NCBI GenBank assembly: GCA_903874955.1
Contig: CAIQTY010000007.1
Coordinates: 1-47,143 of the forward strand
Reading direction: 5' to 3'
DNA from: an uncultured Alphaproteobacteria bacterium
GTDB taxonomy: Bacteria; Pseudomonadota; Alphaproteobacteria; Paracaedibacterales; CAITNM01
Length of the DNA stretch: 47,143 nt
Under the pieces are notes generated by a model, which worked only from the letters and a program-made list of their open reading frames with translations, was not told the DNA's origin and searched no databases. Shown one piece after another: positions 38,029 to 46,799 of this stretch; within the stretch, counting starts at the first letter, position 1, and each line of letters starts with the position of its first letter. The position numbers and the translations under genes are program-made.

Positions 38029-39729
38029 TTATTGCTGATTATTTTCAGGCACAGCAATTTTGCGGGATAGTAAAAATTCTCTAGCATTTTGAAGTTGTCT
38101 GCTTCCAACCTTGGAGCTGCCAAATTTATGCGGTTCATAAGCTGGCAACGTTAACGCTGAATCATCCATGGTAAAATTAAACTTACGATGGGAACCTCCG
38201 CCTTTTGGGTCTTCCATAGGTCCACCTATATTATGCATAAATTTTACAAAATCATCCCAGGGCATAGCTTTTGCGTGCCAAAAGGTATCTGCTAATTTGG
38301 CATTCTGTGCGTGAATGATCTGTGCTGCTGAAATTGTTTCTTGTTCAATTCCTGGCGTGGCATTTGTTGCCTGCTTCATAGGAGAAGATTTTTTAGCTGC
38401 TCGATCTATTGCGTATTGCGCTTGCTGTTGAGCTATTGCTTCTTGTGTTTCAGCTTGAATTTCTTCGTCATCATCTAGCGTAAATACTTTCTTTGTTGTT
38501 TCCGCTTCATCATCAGATTCATCTGAATTGCTGGGACTAAAGCTTGGGATTAAGGCTGTGTCAATTTCATCTTCTTTCTTGCCAGAGCTGAAACTGCAAC
38601 TAGAATTCGAGCTAGAGCTTGGGGTTGCAGCTGGAACTGGTTTCTTTTTTTTCTTCTTTTTTTTCTTAATAGGTGTATTTTCTGCAGGATATTTTTGTTT
38701 TAAAGCGCCTAAAATTTGTTTTTCTTCTTCTGATAGTTGGTTGATTTGCCCAAGAATTTCTAAAACACCTAAGTAACGTTTTTCTAAAATGGGACGTTGC
38801 TCAGCATCAAAAGTTTTTGCTAATAAAGCAGTCCTTTCAATTTCCCTTATTTTTAAAGTTTGTTGCAGCCTACCAGCTGGTGTTGATGCTTTTATTTGTG
38901 TTTCTAATTCTAGAGCCTCACATTTTTTTGTGTATGGATTTTTATCTAATTCCTCAAAAAAGCGCCGATCAAATTCAGACAAGCTATCTGTTCTTTCAGT
39001 TGCATATGCCTTTAAAATTCTAAAATAAAGCCCCACATATTTGTTTGCTGGTAAACCTAACTGATTAGATGCAAAAAATTGATCAAATAGGGTATCTATT
39101 TCACCTCCTAAAACGCTGTAATAACTTCGAATAATACGTGCATAATAAAGATCATTTTCACTATATATTTTTGACAAGATTTTTGGATATATTTTATCTT
39201 GTTCGTTTTGTATGCAATTATCACCGTAATCATGTTTAAGCTCAATTTTAGCAGTCTCAAGCCATATATTTAATCTATCAGTTACGAACTTTGCATGCTT
39301 TTCTTTTTCTATTTTAACTAAAATTTTGCCATACTTAGCCCATCCTTCTTTTTCATTTCTAAATATATTTTCTCTTTCTTTTAATTTTTCTATGTATTCT
39401 GATATTCTAAGTAAAAATCTATTGAGCGCAGCTTTTACTTTTCCGTCCATAACTGAAATGCTTTGTAATTGTTCTAGAGAGTCTTCAAGTGCGACTCTGA
39501 AGCTTCTTGTCTCAATCTCCGTATTATCCCTAATTCTGGAAAGAACCCGGTATTCCTGGTCGGTCTTGACAGATACAGAATCTTTAAGTGCCAGACTGAA
39601 ACTTCTTTCAATCTCCATATTATCCATAATTCTGGAAAGTGCTCTGTGCTCCTCATCATTCTTGGCAGATGAAGCATTTAAGCTGTTAAGCATGAAGAAT
39701 ATAATTAGCGAATAAGAAAAATTTTTCAT
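38029..39729 (-). CDS. Secreted protein with lysine run and HicA-like C-terminal domain
   Basis: 566 residues. Signal peptide 1-19 (LNA-SS). Residues 25-88 hold a tandem repeat of about 32 residues (EHRALSRIMDN / EYRVLSRIRDN). Residues about 100-345 are helical and unrecognised. K355-K363 is a run of nine lysines followed by a Ser-rich and then an acidic stretch. The last about 78 residues resemble the HicA mRNA-interferase fold: WDDFVKFMHNIGGP, GGGSHRKFNF with the catalytic-type GSH (H514), then LTLPAY. No hicB antitoxin gene is adjacent. The lysine run could be a nuclear-localisation signal in a host; both ideas are inference. A TTGACA promoter precedes it. Confidence 0.78.
   Translation of the reverse strand: MKNFSYSLIIFFMLNSLNASSAKNDEEHRALSRIMDNMEIERSFSLALKDSVSVKTDQEYRVLSRIRDNTEIETRSFRVALEDSLEQLQSISVMDGKVKAALNRFLLRISEYIEKLKERENIFRNEKEGWAKYGKILVKIEKEKHAKFVTDRLNIWLETAKIELKHDYGDNCIQNEQDKIYPKILSKIYSENDLYYARIIRSYYSVLGGEIDTLFDQFFASNQLGLPANKYVGLYFRILKAYATERTDSLSEFDRRFFEELDKNPYTKKCEALELETQIKASTPAGRLQQTLKIREIERTALLAKTFDAEQRPILEKRYLGVLEILGQINQLSEEEKQILGALKQKYPAENTPIKKKKKKKKKPVPAATPSSSSNSSCSFSSGKKEDEIDTALIPSFSPSNSDESDDEAETTKKVFTLDDDEEIQAETQEAIAQQQAQYAIDRAAKKSSPMKQATNATPGIEQETISAAQIIHAQNAKLADTFWHAKAMPWDDFVKFMHNIGGPMEDPKGGGSHRKFNFTMDDSALTLPAYEPHKFGSSKVGSRQLQNAREFLLSRKIAVPENNQQ
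39466..39657 (-). repeat. Tandem coding repeat of about 96 bp
   Basis: Two units encoding DEEHRALSRIMDNMEIE.. and DQEYRVLSRIRDNTEIE.. at the mature N-terminus of the gene at 38029. DNA similarity is still obvious (TCTGGAAAG and CCTCATCATTCTTG/CCTGGTCGGTCTTG blocks on the plus strand). Confidence 0.8.
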
Positions 39730-39762
39730 TTGGTATGCTATGATTTTGGAAATATATGGAAG

Positions 39763-39790
39763 AATATATCATTGTTTTTAAAGTTGTCAA
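39763..39790 (-). promoter_or_regulatory. Sigma70-like promoter
   Basis: On the minus strand TTGACA (39785-39790) then 16 bp then TATATT (39763-39768), 34 bp before the ATG at 39729. Confidence 0.55.
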
Positions 39791-40002
39791 TTTTAAAATT
39801 TAGTTGCCCTTGTAAATTTTATTAAGCTTATTTCATAGAAAAAATTAAAATTTTAAGAGGTCGGCTAAATAAGGCAGTATGATAACGAACATGTAAAACA
39901 AGCTATTCGAAAAGTACACCTAGCGAAGTGATTCAGAATTTATTAAATTTTAATATGTATAGTCATTTAAGTGTTTCTAAAAAATATTCAAAAGGGTATG
40001 TG

Positions 40003-41112
40003 ATGAAACGTTTTATCCAATATTTATTAATCAGTCATCTATCGGTTTTAGTTGCATCTGCTTCTTCAAATGAACTCGGGGATTGCAATCCATCTCATGG
40101 TGTACCCACTTCATCTTCATCATCAACGATTGACCCAAAATCATTGGTATTAATTCATGAACCCCTTTCAGATGAAAAAGGAAAATTCCTACGCTACGTA
40201 TCAAAGCCAAGTGAGTTCCTCTTACAGGCTTTTAAAAAAACAAAGGGCAAAATTTCTCTCGCTAACAAAGAAGATATCCCAAAATTTGCTGGTTACAATA
40301 ACATCTCTAAGGATGATGATAACTATATATTTGTCTTTACCTCTGGTGATCCTAAGATTGACGAAGGGTGGAAACAACCCTCACACCCCGTTGATATGAC
40401 TAGAACATTAGGCATTATTCTTGGTAATTTACAAAAAGTGCTTGAACACATCACCCAAGAAAAAATTGATGAATCCACCAAAAAAGCCCAATCAGTTTTA
40501 GAAAAAGCCTATGCCAGCAGAGCATCAGGCAAAAGTAATGATTTTGAAATTACAGAATCGAGCATTTTAAACGAAGGAAATGTTGAGGTTAACCTAACGG
40601 ATGTGATTAGCGGTGGAGAGAAACGATTTATCTTTGCAGAAAATGAAACTGCAATAGAAGACTTACTCAGGCATACTCCTGCGGTATCAACCAAAAATTA
40701 TTTTATTCTGGGGTACCCAGGAATACGCGGATTTTATTCAGGTTCTATTGAGGCCGTGCCATCTTTAGAAATAACCGCCTCTAAAAACTTTGTCTGCGCA
40801 GCGGGCAAATTCGTTTCAAGCGGAGCACTTACATTAAAGACAGAAGGAAGCATGGTGTTGGCTGAAGTTAACATTGTAAGTCCTTTGCGCATTTTAAGCG
40901 CAGATTTTTTGTCATTTAATATTCCAAAATTTTTAAGAGGCTCTTGGTTAGGCGGTGATCCACTAGTTGAAGACCAAGTTCTTTTAATAGATGAATCTGT
41001 TATTAAAAGTTTTTTTGGAAAAAATCCTATACCAACTATTTATCTGGAATTTTTATGCAAACGACTAAGGGCACGAGGAATTATTGCCATAAAAACCAAA
41101 AGTGAAGATTAG
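40003..41112 (+). CDS. Secreted protein, unknown function
   Basis: 369 residues from the ATG at 40003, which has AAAAGGG at good spacing and begins a signal peptide (MKRFIQYLLISHLSVLVASA-SS). An upstream ATG at 39955 would add an unsuitable N-terminus. After a Ser/Pro linker comes a mixed region. Residues about 235-330 have a regular strand pattern (YFILGYPGIRGFYSGSIEAV, LEITASKNFVCAAGKFVSSG, ALTLKTEGSMVLAEVNIVSP), suggesting a beta-solenoid as in some adhesins. No family recognised with confidence. Confidence 0.72.
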   Translation: MKRFIQYLLISHLSVLVASASSNELGDCNPSHGVPTSSSSSTIDPKSLVLIHEPLSDEKGKFLRYVSKPSEFLLQAFKKTKGKISLANKEDIPKFAGYNNISKDDDNYIFVFTSGDPKIDEGWKQPSHPVDMTRTLGIILGNLQKVLEHITQEKIDESTKKAQSVLEKAYASRASGKSNDFEITESSILNEGNVEVNLTDVISGGEKRFIFAENETAIEDLLRHTPAVSTKNYFILGYPGIRGFYSGSIEAVPSLEITASKNFVCAAGKFVSSGALTLKTEGSMVLAEVNIVSPLRILSADFLSFNIPKFLRGSWLGGDPLVEDQVLLIDESVIKSFFGKNPIPTIYLEFLCKRLRARGIIAIKTKSED

Positions 41113-41210
41113 AAGTTATCAAAAGACTTGTGAAACATAGAATCAAAACACTCACAGAAGGCATCTTCACAAAAATAACAATGAAGAAAATTTCATAAAA
41201 AGAATTTTCA

Positions 41211-41242
41211 CACTACCCCTTACTAAAAAGTTAAGGGTAGTG
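41211..41242. terminator. Bidirectional terminator candidate
   Basis: CACTACCCCTTA pairs with TTAAGGGTAGTG with a single bulged C. It sits between the plus-strand gene ending at 41112 and the minus-strand gene ending at 41272. On the minus strand a TTCTTTTT run lies about 10 bp beyond. Confidence 0.6.
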
Positions 41243-41271
41243 CTGCTGAGGAAATATTCTTACAATTTTAG

Positions 41272-41496
41272 CTATTTTACAGCTTTTAACGCTTCCACCC
41301 ATATTTTTCTTAAAGATTCACAAGCTTGCTGATCCTTTGGATGGTTTTTAACGCAAGTGTCGAATTCTTCTTTCTTTTTTTTAGTTTCTTCGATTCTTTT
41401 TTGAGTTAATTTTTTAGCATCATCATCTGGCCCAGCATATGAAGCATTACTTAATGCCAAAAAGACCAACGATAAAAATTTCAAATTACGTCCCAT
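41272..41496 (-). CDS. Very small secreted charged protein
   Basis: 74 residues; AAAGGA precedes the ATG. Signal peptide 1-21 (SYA-GPDD), leaving a mature protein of about 53 residues made of two charged helices, the first very Lys/Glu-rich. The only two cysteines are separated by ten residues (CVKNHPKDQQAC), so a disulfide could pin the helices together. ATAA-N7-TTAA lies 58 bp upstream. No family recognised. Confidence 0.7.
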   Translation of the reverse strand: MGRNLKFLSLVFLALSNASYAGPDDDAKKLTQKRIEETKKKKEEFDTCVKNHPKDQQACESLRKIWVEALKAVK

Positions 41497-41646
41497 GATT
41501 TTTTCCTTTCAAAAACAAAACATTGTTATTAACATGCTATCAATGATAGAGTAATAACAAAATGTTAATATTTTAATAAAAAAATCCAGGCATTCACAAA
41601 ATAATAAAACAATAATTTATTTTTCTATTTTCAAAATTTCTTGTTT

Positions 41647-42288
41647 TTATCGGATATCCCTAACGACGGTCATGATACCGTGGACAATATGCTGGGTCGC
41701 AAGGGCGGCGACAATCACACCAAAAACTCGTGTAAGCACGTTCATGCCAGTCACACCCAGGAGTTTCATTAATCGTTCTCCAAGTCGCATCGTCATGTAG
41801 GTAAGTGCCAAAACAAAAATTGCAATCAACAACACGCTGATTTCGGCTGTAAAGCTTATGTGTTCTGCATCGCGCATCAGTACCACGATGGATGTCATCG
41901 CCCCTGGGCCTGCAATTAAGGGAATTGCTAGGGGGAATACGGAAATATCATTGCTATCGGTGGCTTCTTTTTCTTCATCATCGTTAGGCGTACGCGAACC
42001 AGTTGATTTTGCCATCACCATTTCAATGCCGGCTAAAAATAATAAAAATCCGCCGGCAATACGGAAAGCGGCCTGAGAAATACCCATGACATTGAGTAAT
42101 CTATCCCCGGCAATAGCGAAGAAAACCAATAAAATGACAGCGATTAAACAGGCTTTTCTGGCGGTTTTTTCGCGGACAATTGAAGAATCGTTCCTGGTCA
42201 GGGCAATAAAAACTGGGACAATCATAAACGGGTCAATAATGACCAATAAGGTTACAAAAGCCTGCCATAAAAAATCTGACATTTTCAA
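41647..42288 (-). CDS. MarC family integral membrane protein
   Basis: 213 residues with six hydrophobic segments and family motifs LLVIIDPFMIVPVFIALT, GGFLLFLAGIEMVMA and FPLAIPLIAGPGAMTSIVVLM. The start is either TTG at 42288 (AGGA 7 bp upstream) or ATG at 42282; the ribosome binding site favours TTG. The function of MarC proteins is not settled. Divergent from the VanX-like gene. Confidence 0.9.
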   Translation of the reverse strand: MKMSDFLWQAFVTLLVIIDPFMIVPVFIALTRNDSSIVREKTARKACLIAVILLVFFAIAGDRLLNVMGISQAAFRIAGGFLLFLAGIEMVMAKSTGSRTPNDDEEKEATDSNDISVFPLAIPLIAGPGAMTSIVVLMRDAEHISFTAEISVLLIAIFVLALTYMTMRLGERLMKLLGVTGMNVLTRVFGVIVAALATQHIVHGIMTVVRDIR

Positions 42289-42347
42289 CTAAACGTCCTG
42301 GCGTAATTCTGGTAGCTTAGAACATCACTTGTAAATAAACAATTAAC

Positions 42348-42890
42348 ATGAGCCTCATACAAATCACCGGGCAAAGTCATCCTGTTATTTTGGACTTACT
42401 ATACGCAACCGATAAAAATTTCACCGGTAACGTTATTTATAAAAATCCCCTTTGTTTTTTGCACGAAAAAGCGATGCCGTTGTTTGAGAAAGCGATTCTT
42501 CTGGCCGAAAAACAGGGATTTACCTTGAAAATTTTTGACACCTTTCGCCCTAAGCAGGCCGCCCAAGCATTGTGGGATTTTTGCCCGAATCCTATCTATG
42601 TTGCTGACCCCCAAAAAGGATCAAATCATACACGCGGTGTGGCGATTGATTTGAATCTGGTTGATAAAGCAACAGACCTTGAGCTTGATATGGGCACACC
42701 CTTTGATGATTTTACAGAAAATTCTCATCACAGTGCTGTGCTTGCACCTGAAATTGCGAAGAATCGTTATTTGCTTTTAGGGATTATGATGTCTGCAGGA
42801 TGGGATTTTTACAACAACGAATGGTGGCATTATCAGTTATTTTCCCCAAGGGACTACCCGCTAATTGAGACAGATTATGGAATGATGTAA
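42348..42890 (+). CDS. D-alanyl-D-alanine dipeptidase (VanX/DdpX family)
   Basis: 180 residues, normal length. Zinc and catalytic residues are all visible: SNHTRGVAID (H94, D101), EWWHY (E158, H161) and FDTFRP (R67). The enzyme splits D-Ala-D-Ala, usually for reuse of peptidoglycan-derived dipeptide; no vanH or vanA ligase is nearby, so this is not a glycopeptide-resistance cluster. It seems to lack a signal peptide. Its stop overlaps the next ATG by 1 bp (TAATG). Confidence 0.93.
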   Translation: MSLIQITGQSHPVILDLLYATDKNFTGNVIYKNPLCFLHEKAMPLFEKAILLAEKQGFTLKIFDTFRPKQAAQALWDFCPNPIYVADPQKGSNHTRGVAIDLNLVDKATDLELDMGTPFDDFTENSHHSAVLAPEIAKNRYLLLGIMMSAGWDFYNNEWWHYQLFSPRDYPLIETDYGMM

Positions 42891-43153
42891 TGCTTCCCAA
42901 TTCGGAATGGATTCTTTTAGGGTTACTTGCGGTTATTTTGCTAAAACCAAAAGATATTCCTGTAATGGCAAAATCCTTGGCGAGAATCATCCGCAAAGCC
43001 CAGCGGCTTTGGAACGATCTAGTCTTAACTGACGATGAACAAACCTTTACCTTCAGCGATTTCCCCTCCCCTACAAATCATAAGGAAGGGGAAGAAAAGC
43101 ACCCATTTCACTTATCTCCCCCAAAAGCAAAGTCTCAGCCAGTTAAGGATTGA
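42890..43153 (+). CDS. TatA/TatB-like protein
   Basis: 87 residues. A short N-terminal hydrophobic segment (WILLGLLAVILL) is followed by KPKDIP and an amphipathic helix (MAKSLARIIRKAQRLWNDL), then a Pro-rich tail. This is the TatA/TatB layout; the usual (F/I)GPK hinge is LKPK here. TatB binds twin-arginine signal peptides with TatC; no tatC is adjacent. It is coupled to the VanX-like gene by a 1 bp overlap and converges on the first patatin gene, 7 bp away. Confidence 0.75.
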   Translation: MLPNSEWILLGLLAVILLKPKDIPVMAKSLARIIRKAQRLWNDLVLTDDEQTFTFSDFPSPTNHKEGEEKHPFHLSPPKAKSQPVKD

Positions 43154-43160
43154 TTCGTTT

Positions 43161-44327
43161 CTACTTCTTTTTTATAAGCTCAAGAAGTTTGTTAAATTGA
43201 TAGCTACCCTCAGGAGAATCCAGATAATCATTCGTTTGTTGTATCAACGCTCTAATATTTTCCGGGCTACCGTTCATTATATTATTATTCTTTTTTGCAA
43301 TAGTTGGATTAATCCGAACATAATCATCCCCGAATATTTTTGATAAAAACAGGTTATTTTCTGATTCATAGGGGATAAATTCAAAATTAAACAACTGCGA
43401 CAAAATATCAGCATAGGCTAATAGTCTGGTATTGGCATTTTTTTGATCTGCTCTTCCATCGCCCAAAGAAATAACCCTGAACTTATTTGCTTTGGGGTAT
43501 ATTCTTCGCGCAACAGCAATGGCATCAGCCGTAGGATTGTTATCTAAAAGCCCTCCGTCTCTTAGAGTATGTACAGGAGAGGTTCTACCAATCGGTGAAA
43601 ACACACGTTTTGGGAAAATCATAGGAACAGCAGAACTTGCTAAGGCAATATCTTTTGCGAAATGATCGTCTTCATCTTCGCTTGAAAATATTTTAGTTGT
43701 TAAAGTTGTCTCATCGAATGCCGTGGCAACTCGTGGGATAAGGGATTGGCTAAAAGTTGTGTCCCCTAAAAATTTTTCTGCTAAAATTTCAAGAGTTGAA
43801 GGGTCATAAAGCGATGGCCGTAAGCGCATTTTTGAAAAAAAAGTCGGCGCATTGTTAACAAATGCAGTAAGTAATTCCTGAGTTGAATAAGACTGCCAAA
43901 CTTTTTGCGTGGGGTCTTTTGGAGCTGAAAGTCCTGTACTTAATATGCAACCTGCTGAAGTGCCAGCAATAATATCAAAATTTTCACTGATTGTTTGGTT
44001 AGTTACTGTTTCAATCCGACCTAAAACAGTTAAGGGAATAACCCCCTTAATGCCACCTCCATCAATTGAGAGGATTCTGACCTCTTCTAAGTTTGGATTA
44101 TATCTTTTATGAAGAAATTGTGAATTTAGAGCAGATGTTGGCGGTGCAACTATCGCCAATGCGCATAATGCAGTTGATAAAATTCGTGGATTTCTGATAC
44201 GTCGTGTTTGCTGGGGAACTTCCGCCTTATAATCTATTTGAGCGGCAACCAGATTTGATGCTTGAAAAATTGTCATAAGCACCAGCAGCGAGCAGGCTAG
44301 TTTTTTTAGTTTTTCCAAAAAAAACAT
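43161..44327 (-). CDS. Secreted patatin-like phospholipase
   Basis: 388 residues; AGGAG precedes the ATG. Signal peptide 1-29, then an Arg-rich linker and a second hydrophobic segment (about 49-66, LSTALCALAIVAPPTSAL), the two-part leader seen in other secreted genes here. The patatin domain starts near residue 83: SIDGGGIKGVIPL (oxyanion hole 90-95), GTSAG (nucleophile S124), RDGGLLDNNP (D257). The catalytic dyad is intact, so a phospholipase A-type activity on membrane lipids is likely. It follows its tandem paralog by 67 bp, same strand. Confidence 0.9.
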   Translation of the reverse strand: MFFLEKLKKLACSLLVLMTIFQASNLVAAQIDYKAEVPQQTRRIRNPRILSTALCALAIVAPPTSALNSQFLHKRYNPNLEEVRILSIDGGGIKGVIPLTVLGRIETVTNQTISENFDIIAGTSAGCILSTGLSAPKDPTQKVWQSYSTQELLTAFVNNAPTFFSKMRLRPSLYDPSTLEILAEKFLGDTTFSQSLIPRVATAFDETTLTTKIFSSEDEDDHFAKDIALASSAVPMIFPKRVFSPIGRTSPVHTLRDGGLLDNNPTADAIAVARRIYPKANKFRVISLGDGRADQKNANTRLLAYADILSQLFNFEFIPYESENNLFLSKIFGDDYVRINPTIAKKNNNIMNGSPENIRALIQQTNDYLDSPEGSYQFNKLLELIKKK

Positions 44328-44394
44328 ATTACAATCTCCTTTTTTGATATTTAATTTTGTATTCGTTCGCTATTAAGATTTTATTTTTTAAAAT

Positions 44395-45588
44395 TTAATT
44401 TTTTATTAAATAAGAGTTGTTATCTTTTATAAGCTCAAGGAGTTTGTTAAATCGATAGCTACCTTCAGGTGAATCCAGATAATCATTCGTTTGTTGCATC
44501 AACGCTCTAATATTTTCATGATGACCATTCATTGCATTATTATTCTCTTTTGCAATAGTTGGATTAATCCGAACATAATCATCCCCTAATATTTTTGATA
44601 AAAATTCATAATTTTGAGACTCATAATCGTTAAGCACTAGACTAAAAGGAGTTAAAAATATATTCGTTAAACCTAAAAATTTGTTTAAATCATTTCTTTT
44701 GTTTGTAATACCATTGCCCAGAGATACAATGCTGAACCGCCGTGCTTTGGGGTAGATCTCTCTCGTTTTTGCAATAATATCTGCTGCTGGATCGTTGCTA
44801 ATAGATAAGGATGCTCCATCTAACAGGGTATAGATTGGATGGGCTTTATCAACTGCTGAAAGTTGAACCTTTGGAAAGAGAATAGGAACGGCTGAACTTG
44901 CCAACACAACATCTCTAGCTAAGTAATCATGTTGATCTTCACTTGAAAACACTCGAGTTGTTAAAGTGGTTTCATCCAAAGCTAAACCTACCCTTGGGAT
45001 AAGAGACTGACTAAAAGTGGTATTTCCTAAAAATTTATCTACTAGTTCCTCAAGATGCGAAGAATCATAAAGCGATGACCCCACACGCATTTTTGAAAAA
45101 ATTTTTGGTGCTGTTTCCTGGAATATATCTAGTAATTCTTGAGAAGAATAAGGCTGCCAAATTTTTTGAGTAGGATCTTTTGGAGCAGAAAGTCCCGTAC
45201 TTAAAATACACCCAACTGAAGTGCCGCCAAGAAGATCAAAATTTTCACATATTGGTTTGCCAGTTTGGATTTCAAGTTGGTTTAAAATCGTTAAAGGGAT
45301 TACTCCTTTAGTGCCGCCTCCATCTATTGATAGAATTCTAACTTCTTCTAAGTTCGGATCGTACCTTTTTTGAAAAATTTGTCGCTTTAAAGCATTAGTT
45401 GGCGATGAACTTATTGCTAGTGCCAATAATACACTAGAAAACACTGTTGATTTTCTAATGTATCGTGTTTTGCGACGAGGTTCTTCAGGATTAATATGGT
45501 CAGCAAAAAGATTCTGTGCCGTAGCAGGCGTTACAATCAAAAAAAGCATCAAACAACTTAATGTTTTTATTTTTTTTAAAAAATACAT
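44395..45588 (-). CDS. Secreted patatin-like phospholipase, tandem paralog
   Basis: 397 residues, alignable with the neighbour from residue 1 with no gap through residue 257. Signal peptide about 1-24 (ATA-QN), second hydrophobic segment about 48-66 (TVFSSVLLALAISSSPTNAL). SIDGGGTKGVIPL, GTSVG (S124) and LDGASLSISNDPAAD (D257): the dyad is kept, but the usual DGG is DGA with a small insertion after it, so activity may differ. No clear ribosome binding site. Tandem duplication followed by divergence, mostly in the 300-350 region. Confidence 0.88.
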   Translation of the reverse strand: MYFLKKIKTLSCLMLFLIVTPATAQNLFADHINPEEPRRKTRYIRKSTVFSSVLLALAISSSPTNALKRQIFQKRYDPNLEEVRILSIDGGGTKGVIPLTILNQLEIQTGKPICENFDLLGGTSVGCILSTGLSAPKDPTQKIWQPYSSQELLDIFQETAPKIFSKMRVGSSLYDSSHLEELVDKFLGNTTFSQSLIPRVGLALDETTLTTRVFSSEDQHDYLARDVVLASSAVPILFPKVQLSAVDKAHPIYTLLDGASLSISNDPAADIIAKTREIYPKARRFSIVSLGNGITNKRNDLNKFLGLTNIFLTPFSLVLNDYESQNYEFLSKILGDDYVRINPTIAKENNNAMNGHHENIRALMQQTNDYLDSPEGSYRFNKLLELIKDNNSYLIKN

Positions 45589-45792
45589 TTAAAATTACCA
45601 AATAAAGCTGGTAATTATTATATTATGTTTTTAAAAGTTAATTTTTCACTAACAGAGGTTAATTTTTCATAAGCTCTAGAGTTAGACATCTAAGCCACTT
45701 CAGAGCCGACTAAAAAATACGTGCATTCAATTATTACTTATTTTTTAAAAAATTAATTTTTCAATAATTCATTATGTAATTTTACTTATAGA

Positions 45793-46764
45793 TTAGAGCA
45801 ACATACCTATCTGAATATCCCCTGAATCTAAAACAGAGGCAACTTGCCCTTCAAGTTCTTTTGGCGCATCGAAAGACATATTTTGATAACCATGTTTTCT
45901 ATAAAAAGGAAGTGCAGCAGAATTAGAATCTGCATAAATTGTTTTAAAACCATTTTTTTTAAGCCATTTCTGGCACAGTTCTAATAAATGACTACCTAAT
46001 TTACACCCCCTTGAACGCTCTTCAATGACAAGAATCCTTAAAATAATGTCATTTTCTCCATAACGCTGCAAGTGCGTGTAGCCAATAATTCGAGTGCCTT
46101 TATATAAAACAAAATGCATATGGTTATGATGGTTAAAGGTCCAAGTGTAAGGATCCGAAACAGGAACTTTATCAAAGAAATAGAGTTGACGAAAATCTCT
46201 TGCAGCTTCCCACTCTGCGTAATGAGTACAATGCATAAGCCGCAATTTATCAAAACCCGCATCAGTTAAAACTTTGGTAATAAAACTATTTTTACCTAGG
46301 GTATAATGGGAGAACATCGGCACAACTTCGTGGTTTTTTTGTTCTTCGACTAGCGTTTGTTTCAAACTAGCGTATTCTTTGCACGCTGCACTATTGGACC
46401 TTAGAAAATTTCTAAAAATAAGATTCAAATCGATTTCAGCATTATTTTCCTGGTACATATGGAGGTGCACCTGAATTTCATCCTCTTTCGTGAAATAGAA
46501 ACGAAACGGAATATTCATTTCACCCTTATAGGTGTAACCAATTGATTCCAAATTTGCGATAGATAAATTTGGATCTTTTGCAACCAATATCATATCAATT
46601 ATAGGCTTTGCATCTAACCCAGGAACAGAAGTTGAACCGATATGATGAATTTCAATGCAATTATCACCAATACTTTTTTTGATTAATGATGCCTCGGCTT
46701 CGAACATTTTCGGCCAATTAGAATCATATGGAGTAACTTCGATGGTGTTAGATTTTGACAACAT
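45793..46764 (-). CDS. GrpB-family nucleotidyltransferase-like domain fused to GNAT acetyltransferase
   Basis: 323 residues, no signal peptide. Residues about 1-165 are GrpB/UPF0157 (related to nucleotidyltransferase folds): VTPYDSNWPKMFEAEA, HHIGSTSVPGLDAKPIIDM. Residues about 175-323 are GNAT-like: LRILVIEERSRGCKLGSHLL (acetyl-CoA loop, with Lys where Gly/Ala is usual) and NSAALPFYRKHGYQ. Substrates are unknown for both halves. The 204 bp between it and the second patatin gene contain nothing recognisable beyond AT-rich DNA. Confidence 0.88.
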   Translation of the reverse strand: MLSKSNTIEVTPYDSNWPKMFEAEASLIKKSIGDNCIEIHHIGSTSVPGLDAKPIIDMILVAKDPNLSIANLESIGYTYKGEMNIPFRFYFTKEDEIQVHLHMYQENNAEIDLNLIFRNFLRSNSAACKEYASLKQTLVEEQKNHEVVPMFSHYTLGKNSFITKVLTDAGFDKLRLMHCTHYAEWEAARDFRQLYFFDKVPVSDPYTWTFNHHNHMHFVLYKGTRIIGYTHLQRYGENDIILRILVIEERSRGCKLGSHLLELCQKWLKKNGFKTIYADSNSAALPFYRKHGYQNMSFDAPKELEGQVASVLDSGDIQIGMLL

Positions 46765-46799
46765 AACTTAATACAAAAACTATTTATTATTAAAATTGT

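Noticed and set aside
42348..42890. Glycopeptide-resistance (van) cluster
   Set aside because: Only the dipeptidase is present, with no vanH, vanA or two-component genes; housekeeping D-Ala-D-Ala recycling fits better.
43035..43343. 102-codon plus-strand frame
   Set aside because: Overlaps the TatB-like gene end and the patatin 3' end; both overlapped frames have recognisable domains.
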